From an uncultured Bacilli bacterium (GTDB lineage: Bacteria > Bacillota_I > Bacilli_A > RF39 > UBA660), in assembly GCA_934086145.1 (NCBI GenBank), contig CAKOHV010000031.1:1-17611 (forward strand): 17,611 bases of DNA, read 5' to 3'. Shown one piece after another: positions 1-7,694 of the stretch. A program made the position numbers and the translations under genes. Positions within the stretch are counted from its first letter, which is position 1; every line of letters begins with the position of its first letter. Under the pieces are notes generated by a model. The model had not been told where the DNA came from, searched no databases, and was given only the letters and a program-made list of their open reading frames with translations.

Positions 1-3000
1 GTTGAGCCGCCATTACAGTCATTATCATCAGCATTGAAATGATCGCAATAAGTTATTTTAAAGTTCTTAAATTCTAAGTATTGCTTTAAGTATAAAAGAG
101 CTTTCTTATTGCTTTCATCGATTAGATAAGCATCATCATCGATATTTTTACGATCTGAGTACTGTTCAAAACCTAACATAATATCTTTAAAATCCACGTA
201 GGCGGATGGAACATAACCAATTCTTGCTAAAATAGTATTTTTAGTATTATCACGGCTTAGGTAGTAACGACCTTCAGGAACTGTTTCATTTACTTCTGTA
301 GTCTTTTTATTAACATAAATGTCAGCAAGAACTCTTGTCTCAGCCGTAGCTGTAGCCGATTCTGAATAAGGTTCAGTCGTATAACTACTATTTTGAGCTC
401 CCCAATCGAATGCTTTAGTTTCACTTGTTAAAACATATTTTGAATCATCTACTAACAAGCCTAGATTGTCATCTACTAGTAAGTCATCATACATTGCTTT
501 ATCATCAGTTTCAGTAACGTATTCTATACTTAAATACTCTGCATTTAAGAGACCACGTACACTTATGTTAAAGCCGTTTGAAACAGCAAGTAATTTTTCA
601 CGATAATTCTCACCATATTTGCTAATTAAACAAGACTTATCTGTGGCACATTGTTCATCGACATTATAATTAATCTTTACACAAATTTTATTAGCCTTAT
701 CTTCATCTATACACTTTTCAGCAACAGTAACACCTTCGTCAATGAAGTTTTCTAAGTCACTCTGATCGAGTGTAAGATCATAGTTATAATAAAAAGTAAG
801 TATAGGACTACTCAAATTGTAATATCTATTGTTACCGCTAATATGTATCGATTTAAGTTTTGTGTAAGGAGCTGAGATACCGTTAAATTTTTCTGAAAAT
901 TGGTAAACTCCACTTAAATTAGTTGGTGAATATAGTTCGGTCGGTAAAGATGTTCTATTGTTTATTGTAAAATTTTCTAAAGTCGTTTTAGCACTCGCGT
1001 TTAGTTGCCATTTAATAAGATTTTTATTCTCACTTTTATCATCTAAAGTTGTAATTTCTTCGCTATTTTTACTCAATTTTACATTATTTAAAGCAACAGC
1101 TTTGTTAACATAATTGATGTTGAAAGATGGATTTCCTCCACCATTAAGAGCTGAGCTTCCAGCAGGCGAGAACTGAAAATATATCTGATGATTTCCATCA
1201 CTGTCTAGACTTGCTGGTGCATCGGCTTTTTCTCTAGTAAAAAATATTAATTTTAAATGATTATTATCAATGTAGTCAGCAAAATTTCCTACAGTATAAT
1301 ATGTGCGATAATTATCATATTCAGGAATATATTGCTTTGTTAACATCATCAACGCTTCATTTATGGTACCACCGCTATTAAATCCAGGGCCATTGTCATG
1401 TAATGAATTACACGTTGAATCTTTACAAACATAAAGTGGATCATAACTAATCAACACTTTCTCACCTGTATTTGACATATAATCCCTTTTAACTGTCTTA
1501 CTTTCTAGGTCATAAAAATAGTTTGAATTACCGTTCATTAATTCCAAATCTGACGGCAAACCTAAAAATACTCCTGTATAATACCAATTGTGGCTAAAAG
1601 CATAATTTTTATCATAAAAATAAGCTATTTCTGAAGTATTAATATCTACTTCCCATTTTATAATACCATCAATCATATTTTCAGACTGAATAGACATATA
1701 CTTTTTTAGATCTTTTTCTCTTTCTGTAACTGTTTCGCTGCGGGTAACAATACATTTCCCATAATCTCCCGTCATACAATATTTCAAATCACTATTATCA
1801 GTAAATTGTTCATCCAAATTAGTTCTATCATAATACATACTATTACTATCTAAAGATAATCTATTTGTAAGACCCAATTTATATGGTACTTTCAAGGAGA
1901 CATTTTTTTTAGATATATTAAAGATATACATTTTTACTTGTAATTTTTCAGCTTCATTAAGGTTTGTATCGTATAGATAAGGATACCCTACATACTTATA
2001 TTTTGCAAATTCTTCACGACCAGTCGCAGTTTCGCTATACTTATATGCATTAAGCATTGTTTTCATATCAAATACTATCCAATAATATTCATCATTTTCA
2101 TTCATATTTTCACTACGCCATACTGCATAATCTTTTTTTACCTCTACACATTTATACTTTTTAGAAGTTTCATCATAATAGCAATAAGAAGAACCACTAA
2201 AATAAGCACTGTAATTACCTTTAAGGACTTTTTTCATTTGTAATTCCACAGCATGATCGGATACCAATGTACTCGAATACACTGTGGTTGCAATAGAATT
2301 AGCTTTTACAAATTTAACTAAAGAATTATTAATATATAATTCAAAGCTATCTTCAAATTTATCAGAAGAGCCAAAGATTTTTGAACTTAAATAGTAGTAT
2401 AAACCACTCTTTGTGTGAAAAGATGTATCAAAATTCATTTCAACATAATTGCCATTACTTTGCCATTTATAATCTACATCATATTCAGTAGGAGCTGAAT
2501 TTAAATTAGAAAGAGGTTTTGCTGCGAAATTTCCACAATTCATACATAACCTATCACTCTGAGTGGTTGCTATAGCAGTTATATTATCAATTTTATTAGT
2601 TAAGTCATTATATGTAACGTTGTTTATAACTGTACTTGCTTCTTGAAAAATTTTTTCAGTAAGAACGACCTTCCATTCTTTAACATTTTTCAATGAGTCA
2701 TTACTACCAAAGTTAAAAGATAAGCTTTTGATAAAGCATGAATAATTTGAATATCCATTACGACACTGGCTCGACGATGAGTTACTACTATAATCTATAT
2801 TTTGATAATAATCTTCAAAATGGACGATAACATCAACAGTGCTAGCATCATTCAAATAATATCCACCGTCATAACGTCCTGTCAAATATGTTAATTTTTT
2901 CCCATCTGCATATATTTCAAGATTTTTTAACCAGCCTAAAGATGAATGATCAACAGAAAAACCAATTCCATCACTTAAATCGATTTTCAAAACACCTTTT

Positions 3001-3914
3001 AATTCGCGTTCTGCTTCTGGACGATTATCCGTGATGGTTGTAACAAATTTTTTAATAACGCCTGATGTTTCATTGTCTTGGACTTCTTCGGTTAAGGTAT
3101 ATATTTCATTTTCACTAGGATTGGTATCATCACCATCCATCCAGAATTGCAAGATACCAAGGGATTCAAAGTCGATCGATTTTAAATCAGTTGATTGGTT
3201 TTTGATAGTATTAGATAAATTAAATAGTATTTGGTAATTAAATTTAATACTAGTTTGGTCTTTAGTGTTTTCAAATCTAATTTTAAGACGATAACCTGTC
3301 TTACCTTCCATATAAATACCACCAAAGCAGTCAACATTGCCGGATTTATATAAACGAGTTTCGCCTACTGGACCATGTTCGGTTCCTACAACGTTGTCAG
3401 CAGCTGGAATGATATAAGAAGGAATATCGGTATAATAAATAGTATCTTCATCAACTAAAAGATTGCCATCGTCATCAAAGAAATTAGTAATGTCATAACT
3501 TAGTAATAAGTCATCTTCTAATTTTATTCTTTGTTTGGGTGGAGAGTTGTTATTAAATTCATAGATTGCATCAACAGGAGTTGCAGGATTAGTTGTACTA
3601 ACTATTCGTCCTTTAGCATCTTTTAAAGTCAAATAGACTTTTAAAGCTGTCTCTTCAAGGTTTTTCTTTTGATATTCTTGTTTCGTTGGTTTAGTAAAAG
3701 ATAGGAAGTTGGTTTGCACAAGATCAGTCTTTTTGACTTTGACATAACTAAAGTTAGCGACATTTAAAGTAGTAATAAAACATAATAAAATTAAGGCTAG
3801 CTTAGCGCGAATGAGTGAATACTTCTTTTTATGTAATTTCTTAATAAAATAAAACATATTTAAACCAAAAGATATAACCAAAAGAATTAATAAAACAATA
3901 CTAAATTTACTCAT
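1..3914 (-). CDS. Very large membrane-anchored/exported surface protein, N-terminal 1304 codons (C-terminus beyond window)
   Basis: One open frame runs without a stop from the ATG at 3914 to the left edge, so at least 1304 residues are encoded and the C-terminus is not visible. The N-terminus has a hydrophobic segment (about residues 4-24), a short Lys/Arg-rich loop (25-36), and a second hydrophobic segment (about 37-55); everything after that is polar, rich in Asn, Ser, Thr, Tyr and Asp and looks beta-rich, as in extracellular adhesins. Sixteen cysteines form eight close pairs (384/393, 457/460, 578/589, 713/721, 830/835, 1068/1078, 1089/1095, 1290/1300); outside these there is one in the second membrane segment and a lone one near residue 200. 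No catalytic motif was recognised. A surface or adhesin-like role is inferred from topology and composition, not from a named family. The start is supported by an AGGTG-type ribosome site about 10 bases upstream. A terminator separates it from the BI-1 gene, so it is probably its own transcript. Confidence 0.8.
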   Translation of the reverse strand, partial: MSKFSIVLLILLVISFGLNMFYFIKKLHKKKYSLIRAKLALILLCFITTLNVANFSYVKVKKTDLVQTNFLSFTKPTKQEYQKKNLEETALKVYLTLKDAKGRIVSTTNPATPVDAIYEFNNNSPPKQRIKLEDDLLLSYDITNFFDDDGNLLVDEDTIYYTDIPSYIIPAADNVVGTEHGPVGETRLYKSGNVDCFGGIYMEGKTGYRLKIRFENTKDQTSIKFNYQILFNLSNTIKNQSTDLKSIDFESLGILQFWMDGDDTNPSENEIYTLTEEVQDNETSGVIKKFVTTITDNRPEAERELKGVLKIDLSDGIGFSVDHSSLGWLKNLEIYADGKKLTYLTGRYDGGYYLNDASTVDVIVHFEDYYQNIDYSSNSSSSQCRNGYSNYSCFIKSLSFNFGSNDSLKNVKEWKVVLTEKIFQEASTVINNVTYNDLTNKIDNITAIATTQSDRLCMNCGNFAAKPLSNLNSAPTEYDVDYKWQSNGNYVEMNFDTSFHTKSGLYYYLSSKIFGSSDKFEDSFELYINNSLVKFVKANSIATTVYSSTLVSDHAVELQMKKVLKGNYSAYFSGSSYCYYDETSKKYKCVEVKKDYAVWRSENMNENDEYYWIVFDMKTMLNAYKYSETATGREEFAKYKYVGYPYLYDTNLNEAEKLQVKMYIFNISKKNVSLKVPYKLGLTNRLSLDSNSMYYDRTNLDEQFTDNSDLKYCMTGDYGKCIVTRSETVTEREKDLKKYMSIQSENMIDGIIKWEVDINTSEIAYFYDKNYAFSHNWYYTGVFLGLPSDLELMNGNSNYFYDLESKTVKRDYMSNTGEKVLISYDPLYVCKDSTCNSLHDNGPGFNSGGTINEALMMLTKQYIPEYDNYRTYYTVGNFADYIDNNHLKLIFFTREKADAPASLDSDGNHQIYFQFSPAGSSALNGGGNPSFNINYVNKAVALNNVKLSKNSEEITTLDDKSENKNLIKWQLNASAKTTLENFTINNRTSLPTELYSPTNLSGVYQFSEKFNGISAPYTKLKSIHISGNNRYYNLSSPILTFYYNYDLTLDQSDLENFIDEGVTVAEKCIDEDKANKICVKINYNVDEQCATDKSCLISKYGENYREKLLAVSNGFNISVRGLLNAEYLSIEYVTETDDKAMYDDLLVDDNLGLLVDDSKYVLTSETKAFDWGAQNSSYTTEPYSESATATAETRVLADIYVNKKTTEVNETVPEGRYYLSRDNTKNTILARIGYVPSAYVDFKDIMLGFEQYSDRKNIDDDAYLIDESNKKALLYLKQYLEFKNFKITYCDHFNADDNDCNGGS

Positions 3915-3944
3915 AATACTACACCTACTCTATTTGATAAAACT

Positions 3945-3973
3945 ATTTATCTTATCTTTACTAATCATATCAA
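3945..3973 (-). promoter_or_regulatory. Possible promoter of the large surface-protein gene
   Basis: Reading the minus strand, TTGATA (3973-3968) is followed after 16-17 bases by GATAAA/ATAAAT (3951-3945), about 30 bases before the start codon. The -35 is good and the -10 is only a partial match. It lies just downstream of the preceding terminator, where a promoter is expected. Confidence 0.4.
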
Positions 3974-4000
3974 AAATTTACTAAAATTGCTATTGAATTC

Positions 4001-4032
4001 AAAAAAAAAGATAACTTTTAACTTTCGTTATC
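4001..4032 (-). terminator. Intrinsic terminator after the BI-1 gene
   Basis: On the minus strand GATAAC and GTTATC pair around an 11-base loop (4032-4010) and are followed by nine T residues (4009-4001). It begins about 10 bases after the BI-1 stop codon. Confidence 0.75.
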
Positions 4033-4042
4033 GTTACCTTTT

Positions 4043-4702
4043 TTAGTCTTTACGACGTCCAAATAATCTTATTAAATCTAAGAAGATATTAATAATGTCT
4101 AAGAATAATTGGAATGCACAATAAATACCCATATTTGATTCATCTGTGACTGTGCTATTAGCTATAAGAATTACTTTTTTAATATCATAAGCAACAAAAC
4201 CAGCAAAGACAACAATACCAATAATACAAAGGATCATATCTAAGGTTTCATTTAAAACAAAGATATTAATTATTTCTAAGAAGATAATAGCAAATAAGGC
4301 TACTACTAGGTAAATATACCATTTACTTAAATCAACATTAGTATTCTTTCCAACTAGGGCAAAAACACCAAAGATGATGGCGGTTGCTAAGAAAACAAAG
4401 GCAATTGAACTTGTTGTATAAACAAGGAAAATTCCTGTTAAGCTTAGACCGGTAAGAGCGGTATACAAAATGTAGCATATCTTGGCTAAGGTTGCGGGCA
4501 TCTTTTTAATAAAAAGTGAAAGTGCAAAAACTAAAATAAGTTCTAAAACTGCATAAAGATATATAGTATTATAACCAGCCCAAGTAAAGGCAAGTAGTAA
4601 AATATCTTCATTATAGCTTGTCAAAAAAGATATTCCGAAGCAAACTAGTAAGCCAACAAATAACCACCCAAAGGTACTTGTTAAGACATTTTTATTATCC
4701 AT
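4043..4702 (-). CDS. Bax inhibitor-1 / YetJ-YccA family membrane protein
   Basis: The 219-residue protein is almost entirely hydrophobic, with about seven membrane segments, matching the usual length and topology of bacterial BI-1 (TMBIM) proteins. Family-typical stretches are TALTGLSLTGIF near residue 81, FALVGKNTNVDLSKW near 114-128, VAYDIKKV near 170-177, and a C-terminal LFLDIINIFLDLIRLFGRR. Asp173 and Asp202 sit where the two aspartates of the Bacillus subtilis YetJ pH-sensing pair lie (family knowledge; alignment by eye). Members studied are pH-dependent calcium leak channels; the role here is inferred. The start has a strong AGAAGGAGAG ribosome site. An extended -10 lies just upstream, so it can be transcribed alone, though no clear terminator separates it from the thioredoxin-like gene 76 bases upstream and read-through is possible. 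Confidence 0.9.
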   Translation of the reverse strand: MDNKNVLTSTFGWLFVGLLVCFGISFLTSYNEDILLLAFTWAGYNTIYLYAVLELILVFALSLFIKKMPATLAKICYILYTALTGLSLTGIFLVYTTSSIAFVFLATAIIFGVFALVGKNTNVDLSKWYIYLVVALFAIIFLEIINIFVLNETLDMILCIIGIVVFAGFVAYDIKKVILIANSTVTDESNMGIYCAFQLFLDIINIFLDLIRLFGRRKD

Positions 4703-4723
4703 TTTATCTCTCCTTCTATTTAA

Positions 4724-4732
4724 ATTATATCA
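4724..4732 (-). promoter_or_regulatory. Extended -10 promoter of the BI-1 gene
   Basis: The minus strand reads TGATATAAT, a perfect TATAAT with the TGn extension, about 22 bases before the ATG. No good -35 is seen, which is common for extended -10 promoters. The leader would be only about 15 bases and contain the ribosome site. Confidence 0.55.
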
Positions 4733-4778
4733 TAAATATTTAACAAAGGAAATTTTCATTGATAATCATGTTAAGTAA

Positions 4779-5282
4779 TTAAATTAGTTTATAACTCCTT
4801 AGTAAGTTTTCTAAATCAGCTTGTTTTAGGTTCCCTAAATAACCATAAATATTTTTATTGTTTTCAGATATTATTATCATAGGAGTGGCTCCAATGTAAG
4901 AAGATATTTCTTTAGTTTCTCCTTGATATGTATAAGAGAATGTTAAAAGTTTTTTAAAGGCTTCTAGGTTGGTTTTATCTTTGAGCATTTCTTGTAAATC
5001 AATGTAATAGATCTTGGCTTGGTATTTATTAACTACTTCTTTAAGAATTGGTAAGAATTCTTGGCAAACACTACAAGTACTACGACCTATAACATATATT
5101 TTACGAGTAGGACTTTTAAATTCTGTAAGGGCCTCACTAACAGTTATATTTTTAAGGAAACTAGTGTCATAGGCGGTATCAATAACTTCTTTTTGTGGTC
5201 TTAAGATAATGATAAGAGCTATTATGAGGCAAGTTGTTAAAATAATGATGAGTGGTGCTAGGTCTTTTAATTTATTTTTCAT
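4779..5282 (-). CDS. Membrane-anchored thioredoxin-fold protein with CSVC active site
   Basis: The protein has 167 residues. Residues 9-27 form a single hydrophobic anchor after a basic N-terminus (KNKLKD), so the rest should face outside. The segment KIYVIGRSTCSVCQEF (61-75) is a thioredoxin-type strand plus a CxxC (Cys70, Cys73), and GATPM (131-135) supplies the expected cis-proline (Pro134). This pattern resembles small Gram-positive thioredoxin-like proteins, some annotated as bacteriocin-transport accessory proteins. Disulfide reduction, oxidation or isomerisation outside the membrane is inferred. The ATG lies 11 bases inside the end of the uridine phosphorylase gene with no ribosome site of its own, implying translational coupling. 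What the redox gene does in a nucleoside operon is not obvious; the neighbouring exported protein with cysteine pairs is a candidate substrate. Confidence 0.8.
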   Translation of the reverse strand: MKNKLKDLAPLIIILTTCLIIALIIILRPQKEVIDTAYDTSFLKNITVSEALTEFKSPTRKIYVIGRSTCSVCQEFLPILKEVVNKYQAKIYYIDLQEMLKDKTNLEAFKKLLTFSYTYQGETKEISSYIGATPMIIISENNKNIYGYLGNLKQADLENLLRSYKLI

Positions 5283-6039
5283 TATTAATTATTTTAGTTA
5301 AGGCAGCAATAGCAACTTTTATTTCTTTTTCGGTATCAAAAGAAGTCTTATTATCTAAGCCTTTATTTTCTCTTTCTTGGTTCCAAACTACTAGTAAAAC
5401 TGCAGCGGCATGTAATCTTAAAGTGCTAGATACAGTGTATAGTGCTGATGTTTCCATTTCGCTAGCTAGGGCCCCACCCTTGATCCAAGCTTGCCATTTG
5501 TTTTGTAATTCATATGATACCGGCATACGTTCTGGACTATGTTGACCATAGAAAGAATCTTTACATTGAACAACGCCTATATGATAAGGGTAATTTAATT
5601 CTGTAACTGCTTCTTTTAAGGCAAGAGTTAGGTCAAAATCCGCAACGGCTGGGAATTCGATTGGTAAGTACTCTTTACTAGTCCCTTCTTGGCGGATGGC
5701 GGATGAGGCAATAACAATGTCACCAGCTTCAACATCCAGCTGCATGCCACCACAAGTTCCAACTCTAATTAAATGAGTTATACCTAGTAAAGCTAATTCC
5801 TCTACACAAATAGCGGTTGATGGTCCCCCCATTCCAGTAGAAATTACTAAGACTTTCTCATTAGCTATTTCACCTAAGTAACTAGTATATTCACGATTTG
5901 TTGTTATTAGGTAAGAATTAGTAAGATTAGCAGCAATCTTTGATACACGACCAGGATCGCCTGGTAAAATAGCATACTTAGCGCCTTTTAAATCTTCTTT
6001 AGTTAATCCTATATGATACATTTTCTCTTTATTTTCCAT
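5272..6039 (-). CDS. udp: Uridine phosphorylase
   Basis: Cytosolic enzyme of pyrimidine salvage: uridine plus phosphate gives uracil and ribose-1-phosphate. The 255-residue length fits the NP-I hexameric nucleoside phosphorylase family. Visible motifs are YHIGLTKEDLKGAKYAILPG followed by DPGR (phosphate site, near 8-31), STGMGGPSTAICVEEL (67-82), RVGTCGG, a FYGQHSPERMP stretch (near 163-173) that provides the Gln and Arg expected for uracil recognition, and SEMETSALY for ribose binding. The Gln/Arg segment and overall resemblance to E. coli Udp favour uridine over purine phosphorylase (DeoD), the main alternative. The start has an AAGGAATG ribosome site, 24 bases after the cdd stop, so cdd and udp form one operon converting cytidine to uracil. 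Confidence 0.9.
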   Translation of the reverse strand: MENKEKMYHIGLTKEDLKGAKYAILPGDPGRVSKIAANLTNSYLITTNREYTSYLGEIANEKVLVISTGMGGPSTAICVEELALLGITHLIRVGTCGGMQLDVEAGDIVIASSAIRQEGTSKEYLPIEFPAVADFDLTLALKEAVTELNYPYHIGVVQCKDSFYGQHSPERMPVSYELQNKWQAWIKGGALASEMETSALYTVSSTLRLHAAAVLLVVWNQERENKGLDNKTSFDTEKEIKVAIAALTKIINNEK

Positions 6040-6063
6040 AAAATCATTCCTTATTGTAAATTT

Positions 6064-6474
6064 TTATAAATTAAAACTTTCTGGTAAAAGTTCGGCTATT
6101 GTATATTCATAGACTTCATTTTTTAATTCATCATAACTATATATAATAAAGTCTTTATCAGTATATTCAGAAATAAATTGACGACAATAACCACAAGGTA
6201 AAGTCTTTTTAAAATAATCATCATTTAAATTTTTACCAACAACAGCTAAGCATTTAAATTCTTTATGTCCCTCTGTTAAAGCTTTACAAAAAGCTGTACG
6301 TTCAGCACAAATGGATTGAATGCCGTCATTTTCAATATTAAAACCTTTATATACTTTACCATCTTTTGTTAAAAGAGCTACTCCGACTGTAAAATTAGAG
6401 TGTTTACAACAAAAGTTAGCATTTGCAATATCTTTAGCTTCATTTATTAATTTATTAATTGTATTATTTTTCAT
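6064..6474 (-). CDS. cdd: Cytidine deaminase
   Basis: Deaminates cytidine and deoxycytidine to uridine and deoxyuridine in the cytosol; the product feeds the uridine phosphorylase encoded next. At 136 residues it is the short, tetrameric Gram-positive type. Zinc ligands are Cys56 in CAERTA (with catalytic Glu58), and Cys94 and Cys97 in PCGYCRQ. Asn46 and Glu48 in FNIEND match the ribose-binding Asn/Glu of the family, and FTVGVALLTKDGKVYKG is the usual first strand pair. The ATG has an AGAGGTGAAT ribosome site, and the gene lies just after a terminator, so it is first in the cdd-udp-thioredoxin-like operon. Confidence 0.95.
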   Translation of the reverse strand: MKNNTINKLINEAKDIANANFCCKHSNFTVGVALLTKDGKVYKGFNIENDGIQSICAERTAFCKALTEGHKEFKCLAVVGKNLNDDYFKKTLPCGYCRQFISEYTDKDFIIYSYDELKNEVYEYTIAELLPESFNL

Positions 6475-6491
6475 AATTCACCTCTATATTA

Positions 6492-6500
6492 ATATTAACA
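6492..6500 (-). promoter_or_regulatory. Possible extended -10 of the cdd operon
   Basis: The minus strand reads TGTTAATAT about 17 bases before the cdd start, a partial match to an extended -10. The placement just after a terminator requires a promoter in this short gap, but no convincing -35 was found. Confidence 0.35.
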
Positions 6501-6522
6501 TATTTAGGTATTTTTAAGTATT

Positions 6523-6550
6523 AAAAAAAGAATATTTCGGGAATATTCTT
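6523..6550 (-). terminator. Intrinsic terminator overlapping the stop of the clamp-motif gene
   Basis: On the minus strand AAGAATATT pairs perfectly with AATATTCTT around a 5-base loop (6550-6528), followed by a T run to 6523. The 5' arm begins at the last stop-codon base. Confidence 0.75.
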
Positions 6551-7527
6551 TAGTAATTGATAACTTCACGTCCTTGACGATAAGTTTCTTTCATTTTAGG
6601 AAGAATAATTTCTTCATTATTTTCAGAAGTTAGTAGTTTTAATCCATACTTAGTATCAACAATTGGAATATCAATACTTTCATCATAAAGGAAACTATTT
6701 TGGAATATTTCGTAATCAAGAGCAGTAAAGTTACAAATGTAGGCATTATAGTAATTAGTTACTTTATTTTCCTTTTCTTCATTAAATAAACTTAGTTGAA
6801 CTAATGGTTTAACATTAGCGGTTTCATAAGATATTTTAGACAAATAATAGTTTTTATAGTTAACATTTTTATTATAATGTTGAATATTTTTCTTATAATT
6901 AATTTTATTCATCGTTATTTTTACTTTGTGTAATTCTATTAAGTATTCATTAGCAAAGTAAATATCAAAGAAGAGTTTAGTTCTAAGGCTTAATGAAGTA
7001 CGTAGTTTTTTATATAGTTCAAATTGATAATGGGCTGAATAAGCAATACTGCTATTAGTTAGTGAGTTAAATAAGTTACGATATTCTTTATTATTTAAGT
7101 GAATAGCAGCAATAAAACGTAATTCATTAAGGTAATTTAGATGATTAGTAGTAGCAAATGATTTACTAACATTTTTATCGATGTATAATTTTTCAATTAT
7201 TTCATCACTTTTTAAGTAATAGAATTCATTTAAGTTGATATCATTTAAGTTTTGGTAAATGTCATGAACATCTTTAATTATTTCTAATAAGATCATGGTA
7301 TCAATAGTATCAATGTATGTTAGTGAACGAGATAGTAAATCAAGGTAAGCAGCAATAATAAAGGTATCTTGTTTTTGATATGAAATAAAAGAGATGATTT
7401 TTTCACGTGAAATATAAGATACTTTGATTTTTTTTAAGTATCTTTTGATTCGTAGTATTTTATCTTCGTTACTACCAATTTGTGATTTATTGTAGTTATT
7501 CCTTAACATAAAATTATTAGAAATCAT
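6550..7527 (-). CDS. Unrecognised protein with a beta-clamp-binding-like QLSLF motif
   Basis: I do not recognise a family for this 325-residue soluble protein. It is rich in Lys, Asn, Tyr and Ile. The first ~210 residues look mainly helical (for example DTFIIAAYLDLLSRSL near 54-69), followed by a Lys/Asn/Tyr-rich stretch (207-230) and a C-terminal part with short strands. Residues 244-248 read QLSLF, the consensus pentapeptide by which bacterial replication and repair proteins bind the sliding clamp DnaN; it sits between the helical part and the C-terminal part, a place where such motifs are usually exposed. No nuclease or polymerase motif accompanies it. The start at 7527 is chosen because GAGGGG lies 6 bases upstream; Met7 has no such site. 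The gene is monocistronic, bounded by its own promoter and terminator. Confidence 0.75.
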   Translation of the reverse strand: MISNNFMLRNNYNKSQIGSNEDKILRIKRYLKKIKVSYISREKIISFISYQKQDTFIIAAYLDLLSRSLTYIDTIDTMILLEIIKDVHDIYQNLNDINLNEFYYLKSDEIIEKLYIDKNVSKSFATTNHLNYLNELRFIAAIHLNNKEYRNLFNSLTNSSIAYSAHYQFELYKKLRTSLSLRTKLFFDIYFANEYLIELHKVKITMNKINYKKNIQHYNKNVNYKNYYLSKISYETANVKPLVQLSLFNEEKENKVTNYYNAYICNFTALDYEIFQNSFLYDESIDIPIVDTKYGLKLLTSENNEEIILPKMKETYRQGREVINY

Positions 7528-7552
7528 AAAAAACCCCTCTTTTTATAGGGGC
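7528..7552 (-). promoter_or_regulatory. Hairpin with T-run covering the ribosome site of the clamp-motif gene
   Basis: On the minus strand CCCCT (7551-7547) pairs with AGGGG (7538-7534) and six T residues follow directly before the ATG at 7527. The 3' arm is also the GAGGGG ribosome site. It looks like a terminator or ribosome-site-blocking hairpin in the leader. No minus-strand gene lies upstream that it could end. Confidence 0.5.
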
Positions 7553-7553
7553 T

Positions 7554-7582
7554 ATTTTATTAGATTATAGGGCAATTGTCAA
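7554..7582 (-). promoter_or_regulatory. Strong sigma-A promoter of the clamp-motif gene
   Basis: The minus strand has a perfect TTGACA (7582-7577), 17 bases, then TAAAAT (7559-7554). A second -10, TATAAT (7569-7564), lies between them with AAGACA 18 bases before it. The two predicted start points differ by about 10 bases, and only the upstream one would include the whole leader hairpin. Confidence 0.7.
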
Positions 7583-7673
7583 TTATTTGTCTTTTTGATT
7601 ATAAGTTTAGGCTGTTTTTGGATGGTATTATGGCATAATTTAGGGGTTATTTTCATTAATTATTATGAAGATA

Positions 7674-7682
7674 TGTTATAAT
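7674..7682 (+). promoter_or_regulatory. Extended -10 box next to the DUF1653 start
   Basis: TGTTATAAT is a perfect extended -10. If used, transcription starts near 7689, just before the ATG pair at 7695/7698, leaving almost no leader. A weaker alternative, TGGTATTAT, lies further upstream near 7623-7632. Confidence 0.45.
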
Positions 7683-7694
7683 TTGAGTGGTGAT

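Noticed and set aside
3031..5545. Plus-strand open frames at 3031-3237 and 5252-5545
   Set aside because: They lie antisense to the giant protein and to udp/thioredoxin-like genes, with no ribosome site or recognisable protein.
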